Source: Streptomyces violaceus
GTDB taxonomy: Bacteria; Actinomycetota; Actinomycetes; Streptomycetales; Streptomycetaceae
Reading direction: 5' to 3'
Length of the DNA stretch: 5,824 nucleotides
Assembly: GCA_000715635.1 (NCBI GenBank)
Contig: KL569169.1
Coordinates: 58,826-64,649 of the forward strand
The notes beneath the pieces were generated by a model. It did no database searches, was not told the DNA's origin, and saw only the letters and a list, made by a program, of their open reading frames with translations. A program made the translations under genes and the position numbers. Shown here one piece after another: positions 1-5,741 of this stretch. Every line of letters begins with the position of its first letter. Positions within the stretch are counted from its first letter, which is position 1.

Positions 1-334
1 GTCCGGCGGGGATGGCGCCGCGCCAGCCGTCGAGGGCGCCGGCGTCCACGAGGCCGAGGAGGGACCCGTCATCGGCGAGCAGCAGTTCCACGCACGCGGC
101 GGACAGGTCCGCGCGGGATTCGAGACGAACGGCGAAGCAGCGGCCTAAGGGGCCGGAAGCGTGCGGTCCCACGGTCAGCCGGCAGCGCGTGGCGGGGAGC
201 AGGACCAGGGTCTCGGGGCCGAGCGCCGGACCGTGGCCGAGGAGCAGTCGCTGGACGTCGGAGAACCGCTCCTCCATGAAGGCCTCGTCGTCGAAGGCGT
301 CGTCCACGTCTTCCGAGGTCAGCATGATCGGCAC
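1..334 (-). CDS. Ornithine cyclodeaminase/mu-crystallin family protein, N-terminal part (runs off window)
   Basis: This reading frame stays open for 111 codons from a GTG at 334 to the window edge, with G or C in nearly all third positions. I translated it by hand. The N-terminus (MLTSEDVDDAF, then a helix ending LLLGHGPALGPETLVLLP) and the segment VELLLADDGSLLGLVDAGALDGWRGA at about residues 83-107 match, in order and spacing, the start of ornithine cyclodeaminase/mu-crystallin proteins (the family's LFDxxTGxPLALLDxxxLTxxRTAA region). Members use NAD(P) to convert ornithine to proline or act as imine reductases or amino acid dehydrogenases. The Rossmann domain that would confirm this lies outside the window. 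The GTG at 334 is preferred over the ATG at 325 because GAGAGG (344-349, minus strand) lies 9 nt upstream of it. Codon 63 is TTA (146-148), a rare codon in Streptomyces. The actual substrate is unknown. Confidence 0.6.
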   Translation of the reverse strand, partial: MPIMLTSEDVDDAFDDEAFMEERFSDVQRLLLGHGPALGPETLVLLPATRCRLTVGPHASGPLGRCFAVRLESRADLSAACVELLLADDGSLLGLVDAGALDGWRGAIPAG

Positions 335-364
335 GGCGATCGTCCTCTCGGGACCGGCATCTTG

Positions 365-384
365 GGTATGCAAACTTGAGTATC
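365..384. promoter_or_regulatory. AT-rich imperfect palindrome, candidate operator or promoter element
   Basis: In very GC-rich surroundings, 367-382 reads TATGCAAACTTGAGTA, an imperfect inverted repeat of the form TAnnCAA-N2-TTGnnTA. It lies about 33-48 nt upstream of the GTG start of the cyclodeaminase-like gene and just downstream of the end of the PadR-type regulator gene. PadR proteins bind AT-rich dyads, so it may be a binding site for that neighbour, or part of the -10 region of a promoter for the downstream gene (GATACT and GCATAC occur on the minus strand). I could not pair it with a convincing -35 element, and I see no second copy in the window. The rest of the 335-439 gap shows no gene. 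Confidence 0.35.
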
Positions 385-439
385 ACGGGACGCGTGCCGT
401 CCTCCACCCGATCCCGATCAACGGCCGGAAGGGCCCCCG

Positions 440-1003
440 TCAGGCGCCCTTCTCCTCCCCCGCCATGACGTAGGCGCCCGCCTCCAGGCGCTCGATCAGC
501 GCCTCGGTCCAGGCGGCCTGACTGGCGGCGCCGTGCTCCCAGAGGCCGAGGAGCTCACGGATGTGGGCACGCTGCGGCCGCTCGCCGGCCGTCTCGTCGA
601 CCTTGGCGATCAGCTCCGACTGTTCGGCCGAGAGCGACGCGATGCGCTCGCGCAGCAGACCGATCGCCTCCTTGCGGCTGAGCGCGGGCAGCAGAACGAG
701 CGCCGCACCCAGCATGTCCGGCCGGTTGTTCCCCTGGCGCAGCGCGTCACGCAGCAGCCGGAAGAACTCCTCGTCGCCCGGCGGCGCGATCTCGTAGTCG
801 ACCCGGCCCGGCCAGTCCGGGATGTCGGTCGACTTCAGCAGCCCGTCCTTGGCCAGCTGCCGGAGCGCGTGGTAGATCGAGCCGAACTTGATGTGCGCCC
901 ATTCGTCGGCACCCCAGGACAGCAGCTCGGAACGGACCAGATAGCCGTGCGCCCGGCCGTGCATGCGCACGACCCCCAGGACGAGCAATCTCGTGGCAGA
1001 CAT
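440..1003 (-). CDS. PadR-family transcriptional regulator
   Basis: A 187-residue protein with the two-part PadR layout. An N-terminal winged helix-turn-helix covers about residues 5-80, including the family's H-G-Y near the start (H19-Y21), the recognition-helix segment FGSIYHALRQLAKDGLL (40-56) and a wing with PGRVDYEIAPPG (65-76). A C-terminal helical dimerisation domain (about 90-175) follows. PadR proteins are cytoplasmic, usually repressors, and release DNA on binding a small molecule, often a pathway product or toxic phenolic. The ATG at 1003 is supported by an AGGGAG ribosome-binding site directly upstream and begins at the usual family position (SATRLLVLGVV). The gene is divergent from the glycosyltransferase operon and points toward the cyclodeaminase-like gene, so control of either neighbour, and of itself, is plausible. 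The ligand and targets cannot be read from the sequence. Confidence 0.93.
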   Translation of the reverse strand: MSATRLLVLGVVRMHGRAHGYLVRSELLSWGADEWAHIKFGSIYHALRQLAKDGLLKSTDIPDWPGRVDYEIAPPGDEEFFRLLRDALRQGNNRPDMLGAALVLLPALSRKEAIGLLRERIASLSAEQSELIAKVDETAGERPQRAHIRELLGLWEHGAASQAAWTEALIERLEAGAYVMAGEEKGA

Positions 1004-1248
1004 CGTCTCCCTGCTGAATCTCCCTCACGGCACGGACCGGCAACCGGTGCTCCGCCCATGGGCCGGGCCCCGCCGGCTGATCCCACGGTAGTACATGACC
1101 TGCTGTTCTCCGCGAGCGCGGGAGGGGCGGAGCGCGCGATACGCCCCGGATCGAGCGCCGCTGCAACGACTCTCGACTCCCGTACGAGGTCACGGCCCGA
1201 GGGTGGAGGCCCATCGCATACGGGTCGTTCGCCGGAACAGGGGTTGGG
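1004..1248. promoter_or_regulatory. Divergent intergenic region between regulator and sugar operon
   Basis: This 245-nt gap must carry the promoters for the PadR gene (leftward) and the glycosyltransferase operon (rightward). The only AT-richer patch is around 1088-1110, which contains the imperfect dyad GGTAGTACATGACC (1087-1100). This is the best place to look for an operator or overlapping promoters. I found no convincing -35/-10 pair on either strand. At the right end, AGGGG at 1239-1243 is a good ribosome-binding site for the ATG at 1249; at the left end, AGGGAG on the minus strand serves the regulator. No small open reading frame in the gap looks coding. Confidence 0.45.
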
Positions 1249-2541
1249 ATGCGGGTACTCTTCACCACCTTCGCCGCCAAGTCGCACATGCACGCCCAGG
1301 TGACACTCGCCTGGGCCCTGAAGGCAGCGGGCCACGACGTCAGGATCGCCAGTCATCCCGATCTCGCCGACGAGATCACCCGGACCGGGCTGACCGCCGT
1401 CGGTGTCGGGGAGGAACTGCATCTCGACGAGCAGATGCAGGAGACCCAGGAGAACATCGGCCAGGACGTCGACCAGCTGGAGAGCCAGGCGCAGGTCGGT
1501 CTCGACATGAGCGAGACCCGGCCCGAGCGGCTCACCCCGGACTACACACTCGGTGTGTTCACGGCCATGACCTCGGTCGTCTTCCAGAACTGCTGCTCGG
1601 ACCAGATGGTCGACGAGCTGGTGGAGCACTGCCGCTCCTGGAAGCCGGACCTGGTCCTGTGGGACACCATGACCTTCGCCGGCGCGATCGCCGCCATGGC
1701 CACCGGGACGGCGCACGGCCGGCTGCTGTTCGGGCTCGACCTGGCGGGCCTGATGCGCGAGACCTTCCTCGAGCAGCTGGCCGCGCGCCCGCCGGAGCTG
1801 CGGGACGACCCGCTGCGCGAGTGGCTCACCTGGAGCCTGGAGCGGCACGGCGCCTCCTTCGAGGAGGCCGCGGTGACGGGCGACTTCACCGTCTGCCCGC
1901 TGCCGGCGTCCATGCGGCTCCCGGTGGACCTGCACTACGTGCCGATGCGGTACGTGCCGTACAACGGGCAGTCCACGGTGCCGCAGTGGCTCCAGGAGCC
2001 GCCGCGCAAGGGCCGCCGCGTGTGCATCACCCTGGGCGTGGCGCACCGCGAGGTGCTCGGCGCCGACCGGGCCTCCATCGGGGACCTGCTGGAGGCCGTC
2101 GCGGGGCTCGAGGACGTCGAGGTCGTCGCCACGCTCAACGAGAAGCAGCTGACGGACTTCGACACCCTGCCGGACAACGTGCGGGCCGTGGACTTCGTCC
2201 CGCTCGACGCTCTGCTGCCCACCTGCGACGCGGTGATCCACCACGGCGGGTCCGGCAGCTTCGGCACCGCGATGATCCACGCCGTGCCCCAGCTCATCGT
2301 CGTCGACGGCGTCTGGGACACCATCAACAAGGCCCGCTACCTGGAAGAGCGCCAGGCCGGGCTCTACGTGCCGGGCAAGCTCAGCGCGAAGGGACTGCGC
2401 GAGCTGCTCGTCCGCCTGCTCGAGGAACCGGTCTTCAAGAGCAACGCCGAGGCCCTGCGGCGCGAGGCGCTCGCCGCTCCCGCCCCCGCGCAGGTCGTCC
2501 CCACGCTGGAGCGCCTGGCCGTCGAGCACCGCCGCCGGTGA
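1249..2541 (+). CDS. Deoxysugar glycosyltransferase, family GT1 (EryCIII/AknS/DnrS-like)
   Basis: A 430-residue GT-B fold glycosyltransferase of the length usual for macrolide and anthracycline enzymes. The N-terminal acceptor domain opens with MRVLFTTFAAKSHMHAQV, placing His13 at the position of the usual catalytic base, followed by the LAWALKAAGHDVRIASHPDL segment typical of the group. RYVPYNG (234-240) marks the end of the N-terminal domain. The C-terminal nucleotide-sugar domain carries the family signature HHGGSGSFGTA (331-341) and WDTINKARYLEE (356-367). It should transfer an activated (TDP-linked) deoxysugar to an aglycone in the cytoplasm, and the three genes downstream would help make that sugar. 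Several relatives (DesVII, EryCIII, AknS) need a cytochrome P450-like helper protein, and none is encoded here. The ATG is supported by AGGGG five bases upstream. The signature has Ser-Phe where Thr-Trp or similar is more common. Acceptor and sugar cannot be assigned. Confidence 0.93.
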   Translation: MRVLFTTFAAKSHMHAQVTLAWALKAAGHDVRIASHPDLADEITRTGLTAVGVGEELHLDEQMQETQENIGQDVDQLESQAQVGLDMSETRPERLTPDYTLGVFTAMTSVVFQNCCSDQMVDELVEHCRSWKPDLVLWDTMTFAGAIAAMATGTAHGRLLFGLDLAGLMRETFLEQLAARPPELRDDPLREWLTWSLERHGASFEEAAVTGDFTVCPLPASMRLPVDLHYVPMRYVPYNGQSTVPQWLQEPPRKGRRVCITLGVAHREVLGADRASIGDLLEAVAGLEDVEVVATLNEKQLTDFDTLPDNVRAVDFVPLDALLPTCDAVIHHGGSGSFGTAMIHAVPQLIVVDGVWDTINKARYLEERQAGLYVPGKLSAKGLRELLVRLLEEPVFKSNAEALRREALAAPAPAQVVPTLERLAVEHRRR

Positions 2542-2618
2542 CCGCCGCGACGCACCCGCACACGCCCGGGCCGCCGGCCCTGCCGTACCCGACTACCTCC
2601 CGGACGGTGAACCAAGCG

Positions 2619-3245
2619 ATGCAGATCCGTAAGCTCAAGGTCGAGGGGGCGTACGAGTTCACCCCCCGTCAGTTCCGCGACCACCGCGGGCTGTTCGTCT
2701 CCCCCTTCCAGCTCGAGGCGTTCCAGCAGGCCCTGGGGCGGCCGCACTTCCCGGTGGCGCAGACCAACCACAGCCTCTCCCGGCGCGGCACGATCCGCGG
2801 TATCCACTTCACCGTCACGCCGCCCGGCACCGCGAAATACGTGTACTGCGCGCGCGGCCGGGCCCTCGACATCGTGGTCGACCTGCGGGTCGGCTCGCCC
2901 ACCTTCCGGCAGTGGGACGCGGTCGAGATGGACCAGGTCCACTTCCGCGCCTCGTACTTCCCGGTCGGCGTCGGCCACGCCTTCGTCGCGCTCGAGGACG
3001 ACACCGTCATGTCGTATCTGCTGACGGGCCCGTACGTGGCCGAGAACGAGCTCGCCGTCGACGTCTTCGACAAGGACCTGGGCGTGCGGATCCCCTCGGG
3101 CCTGGACACGGTGCAGTCGGACCGGGACGCCGCCGCGCTGTCCTTCGCCTCGGCTCGGGCCCAGGGCCTGCTGCCCGACTACGCCGAGTCCCTGGCGGTC
3201 GAGGAGGCCCTGTGGCAGCCCTCCGGCATCGGCGCCACGCGCTGA
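2619..3245 (+). CDS. dTDP-4-keto-6-deoxyhexose 3,5-epimerase (RmlC/EvaD-like)
   Basis: A 208-residue cupin-type sugar epimerase. From the chosen ATG the protein begins MQIRKLKVEGAYEFTPRQF, the standard start of actinomycete deoxysugar epimerases. RGIHF holds the catalytic His63. The stretch GTAKYVYCARGRALDIVVDL (70-89) and FPVGVGHAFVALEDDTVMSY (114-133) form the barrel, with Tyr133 as the probable proton donor. NELAVDVFDKDLGV (143-156) includes the Asp expected to pair with the histidine. It would invert C5, and possibly C3, of a TDP-4-keto sugar to give an L-sugar; relatives in dideoxysugar pathways act mainly at C5. The start is not certain. A GTG at 2538 overlaps the glycosyltransferase stop (GTGA) and is in frame, giving 27 extra residues, and another GTG lies at 2607. 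None of the three has a strong ribosome-binding site. Family alignment favours 2619. Confidence 0.93.
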   Translation: MQIRKLKVEGAYEFTPRQFRDHRGLFVSPFQLEAFQQALGRPHFPVAQTNHSLSRRGTIRGIHFTVTPPGTAKYVYCARGRALDIVVDLRVGSPTFRQWDAVEMDQVHFRASYFPVGVGHAFVALEDDTVMSYLLTGPYVAENELAVDVFDKDLGVRIPSGLDTVQSDRDAAALSFASARAQGLLPDYAESLAVEEALWQPSGIGATR

Positions 3246-3253
3246 GCCCGGCG

Positions 3254-4216
3254 ATGTCCACCACCACACAGGGCGGGCCGGCCGCCGGGACCGTGACCGT
3301 ACTGGGTTCCACCGGATGCGTCGGCCGCAGCCTCTGCGAGGAACTGCTGCGGACCGGGCACCAGGTGCTCGCGGTGGCCCGGCATCCGGCCCCGCACACC
3401 CGTGCGGACGCCTTCGTCCCCCTCGATGTCGCCGCCGCCGCGCCGGAGGAGATCGCCGCGCTCCTCGACCGGCACGGCGTCGGCACCGTCATCAACGCCA
3501 CCGGCGGCTGGGGCACCACCGTCGAGGAGATGCGCAGCGCCCACATCGACCTCGTGGAGCGCCTGGTCGAGGGGTGCGCCGCGACCTCCCGGCGGCTGCG
3601 GATCGTCCAGATGGGGTCGATCCACGAGTACGGGCCCGTGCCCGACGGAGTCCGCATCGACGAACAGCGCGAACCCGGCCCGCTGACCCCGTACGGGCTG
3701 ACCAAACGCACCGGCTCCGAGCATCTGCTCGCCCAGACCCGGGCGGGCCGGGTGGACGGGGTCGTGCTGCGCGCGGTCAACGTCTGCGGACCGCACACCC
3801 CGACGGCCAGCTTCCTCGGTGCCGTCGTGGCCCGGCTGCGCGCCCTCGGCCCCGGCGACGTGATCGGCCTCGACGTCGCCGACGCCCGGCGGGACTTCGT
3901 CGACGTACGGGACCTGGCCCGGGCGGCCGTCGCCGCGGTGCACGCGCCCGTCACCGGCCTGGTCGTGAACATCGGGCGCGGCGAGGCGGTGCCGATGCGC
4001 GACCTGGTCGACGCCCTGTTCGACGCGGCCGGCGTGGACGCCGCGTCGGTGAAGCTCAACTCCGCCGAGGTCGCCAGCAAGGGCGGCGGCTGGACCTGCG
4101 CGGACATCCGGTTCGCCGCCCAGGTGCTCGGCTGGCGGCCCACGATCCCGCTCGGCGAGTCCGTCCGGGCGATGTGGGAAGCGGCAGCGGGCACCACCTC
4201 CCTGGAGGTCTCATGA
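3254..4216 (+). CDS. NAD(P)-dependent dTDP-4-keto-6-deoxyhexose 4-ketoreductase (extended SDR; EryBIV/DnmV/EvaE type)
   Basis: A 320-residue extended short-chain dehydrogenase/reductase. The Rossmann cofactor motif is VLGSTGCVG (16-24). The catalytic residues are visible as Ser122 in MGSIHEYG and the YxxxK pair Tyr147/Lys151 in PYGLTK. LRAVNVCGP and RRDFVDVRDLARA are typical of NAD-dependent epimerase/dehydratase sugar enzymes. In this context the likely job is stereospecific reduction of the C4 ketone after 2-deoxygenation and C5 epimerisation, the last step before transfer; a 4-epimerase or 3-ketoreductase role cannot be excluded from sequence alone. The gene starts 8 nt after the epimerase stop without a clear ribosome-binding site, which suggests translational coupling. 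Its TGA overlaps the next start in an ATGA. The ATG at 3254 leaves the usual short leader before the cofactor-binding strand, although the frame is open further upstream. Confidence 0.9.
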   Translation: MSTTTQGGPAAGTVTVLGSTGCVGRSLCEELLRTGHQVLAVARHPAPHTRADAFVPLDVAAAAPEEIAALLDRHGVGTVINATGGWGTTVEEMRSAHIDLVERLVEGCAATSRRLRIVQMGSIHEYGPVPDGVRIDEQREPGPLTPYGLTKRTGSEHLLAQTRAGRVDGVVLRAVNVCGPHTPTASFLGAVVARLRALGPGDVIGLDVADARRDFVDVRDLARAAVAAVHAPVTGLVVNIGRGEAVPMRDLVDALFDAAGVDAASVKLNSAEVASKGGGWTCADIRFAAQVLGWRPTIPLGESVRAMWEAAAGTTSLEVS

Positions 4217-5661
4217 GCAACTCCCGCGCTCTTGCCACCGAATCCGCGGCGACCCGAGATCCCGTCGAACGACGGATCGACGCGTCGGCGCGGCTGCGGA
4301 CCGGCCCCCTCGGCGACCTCTCCGACTTCACGGACTGGTTCGCCGACTACGGCCGGCGGGCCTACACCCATGTCGACCGGGTCCCCCTGCACGCCCTGGA
4401 GGGCTGGGAGACCGACCCGGGCACCGGCGATCTGCGCCACCACACGGGCCGGTTCTTCACCGTGCACGGGCTGGAGGTCAGCAACCCGGGCGCGCCGGTG
4501 GCGCAGTGGACCCAGCCGATCATCAACCAGCCGGAGATCGGCATCCTCGGCATCCTCACCGCCCCGATCGACGGGGTGCTGCACTGCCTGATGCAGGCGA
4601 AGGTCGAGCCCGGCAACGCCGAGGGGCTCCAGCTCTCCCCGACCGTCCAGGCGACCCGCAGCAACTACACCCGGGTCCACCAGGGGCGCGCGGTGCCGTA
4701 TCTCGAGCACTTCATGGACATCCACAGCCGTCCCGGAGTGCTCGCCGACGTACGGCAGTCCGAGCAGGGGTCCTGGTTCTACCGCAAGCGCAACCGCAAC
4801 GTGGTCGTCGAACTCCCCGAGCCGGTGGAGGCCCTCGACGGGTACCGGTGGATGACGCTCGGCCAGATCCATGAGCTGCTGGGGCGCCGGGACACGGTCA
4901 ACATGGACGCCCGGACCGTGCTGTCGTGCCTGCCGTTCACCGGTCCGGACGCCGAGAAGCCGGACGGGGACGACTTCCGGTCCGCGCTGCTGCGCTCGGG
5001 AGACCCCGGGGCGACCGGTGTGCACAGCGCGGCGGAGATCCTCGGCTGGATCACCGACCGGCGCACCAGCAGCGACATCGCGGTCCGCCGGGTGGCGCTC
5101 GGCGAGCTGCGCGACTGGAGCCGCACCGACGACCGCATCCGCCACGACGCGGGCGCCTTCTTCGACGTCATCGGGGTACAGGTGGACGCCGGCGGCCGTG
5201 AGGTCCACCGGTGGAGCCAGCCGATGATCGAACCGGTGGGGCAGGGCGTCATCGCCTTCCTCGTCCGGCGTTTCGAGGGGGTGCTGCACGTCCTCGTGCA
5301 CGCGCGCGTGGAGCCGGGCTTCGCGGACGTGGTGGAGCTGGGCCCCACCGTGCAGTGCGTCGCGGAGAGCCACGCGCAGCTGCCCGGCGGGACCGCGCCG
5401 CCGTTCCTCGACGAGGTGCTGGGGGCTCCCGCGGAGCGCGTCCGGTTCGACACGGTGCTCTCCGAGGAGGGCGGCCGCTTCTTCCACGCGCTCAATCGCT
5501 ACCTGATCGTGGAGACCGACCAGGACGTGCCCCGCGACCACCCCGACCACCGCTGGATGACGCTGCACCAGCTGTCGGACCTGCTGCGGCACAGCCACTA
5601 CGTCAACGTCCAGGCCCGCAGCCTGATCGCCTGCCTGCACAGCCTGTACCACGCGGGCTGA
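4213..5661 (+). CDS. NDP-hexose 2,3-dehydratase (EvaA/DnmT/TylX3-like)
   Basis: A 482-residue protein, full length for the family, built from two copies of one domain. W-(T/S)-Q-P recurs at Trp99 and Trp334, G-V-L-H and A-(K/R)-VEPG follow in each half, and RWMTL occurs at 212-216 and 447-451. The Trp-to-RWMTL spacing is the same in both halves (114 residues), so the copies align almost without gaps. The family has a Nudix-like fold produced by gene duplication. It eliminates the C2 hydroxyl of a TDP-4-keto-6-deoxyhexose, giving an unstable 3,4-diketo intermediate that a partner 3-ketoreductase or 3-aminotransferase must capture. No 3-ketoreductase is obvious here, but a partial aminotransferase lies just beyond the terminator. 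The start overlaps the previous stop (ATGA) and has GGAGG at 4204-4208, the clearest ribosome-binding site inside the operon. This enzyme fixes the product as a 2-deoxysugar. Confidence 0.96.
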   Translation: MSNSRALATESAATRDPVERRIDASARLRTGPLGDLSDFTDWFADYGRRAYTHVDRVPLHALEGWETDPGTGDLRHHTGRFFTVHGLEVSNPGAPVAQWTQPIINQPEIGILGILTAPIDGVLHCLMQAKVEPGNAEGLQLSPTVQATRSNYTRVHQGRAVPYLEHFMDIHSRPGVLADVRQSEQGSWFYRKRNRNVVVELPEPVEALDGYRWMTLGQIHELLGRRDTVNMDARTVLSCLPFTGPDAEKPDGDDFRSALLRSGDPGATGVHSAAEILGWITDRRTSSDIAVRRVALGELRDWSRTDDRIRHDAGAFFDVIGVQVDAGGREVHRWSQPMIEPVGQGVIAFLVRRFEGVLHVLVHARVEPGFADVVELGPTVQCVAESHAQLPGGTAPPFLDEVLGAPAERVRFDTVLSEEGGRFFHALNRYLIVETDQDVPRDHPDHRWMTLHQLSDLLRHSHYVNVQARSLIACLHSLYHAG

Positions 5662-5674
5662 CGGCAGGGTCCCT

Positions 5675-5725
5675 GAAACGCCGTGTCCCGGTGAGGCGGA
5701 CTGCCTCACCGGGACACGGCGTTTC
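5675..5725. terminator. Bidirectional terminator hairpin, perfect 23-bp inverted repeat
   Basis: The arms 5675-5697 and 5703-5725 are exact reverse complements over 23 bases, separated by the 5-base loop GGACT. The arms start with GAAACGCC and end with GGCGTTTC, so each transcript would leave the stem near a short run of three T. The hairpin lies 13 nt after the stop of the dehydratase gene and 16 nt beyond the stop of the convergent aminotransferase gene, which is where a shared terminator is expected. There is no long T-tract, as is common for actinomycete terminators. Confidence 0.92.
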
Positions 5726-5741
5726 GCACAGGGGCGGGGCG

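Noticed and set aside
69..407. 112-codon minus-strand frame starting at an ATG at 407
   Set aside because: It is a different frame over the cyclodeaminase-like gene, with arginine-rich composition. The frame starting at 334 has the proper third-position GC bias and family resemblance.
423..438. Short GGCC-rich hairpin after the PadR gene as a terminator
   Set aside because: The stem is only about 4 bp and could arise by chance at this GC content.
12..473. 153-codon plus-strand frame at the left edge
   Set aside because: It has Ser/Arg/Pro-rich composition without domain features and is antisense to the supported gene at 1-334.
1217..1222. CATACG as a -10 box for the glycosyltransferase operon
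   Set aside because: No acceptable -35 sequence lies at the right distance upstream; a similar GATACG at 1138-1143 fails for the same reason.
835..2529. 564-codon minus-strand open frame across the glycosyltransferase and intergenic region
   Set aside because: It is a shadow of the glycosyltransferase gene: no recognisable domain, skewed composition, and it crosses the divergent promoter region and enters the PadR gene in another frame.
1095..2537. Long upstream extension of the epimerase frame through the glycosyltransferase gene
   Set aside because: Only the part from about 2619 (or at most 2538) encodes epimerase-like protein; the rest is Arg/Pro/Ala-rich out-of-frame translation of the glycosyltransferase.
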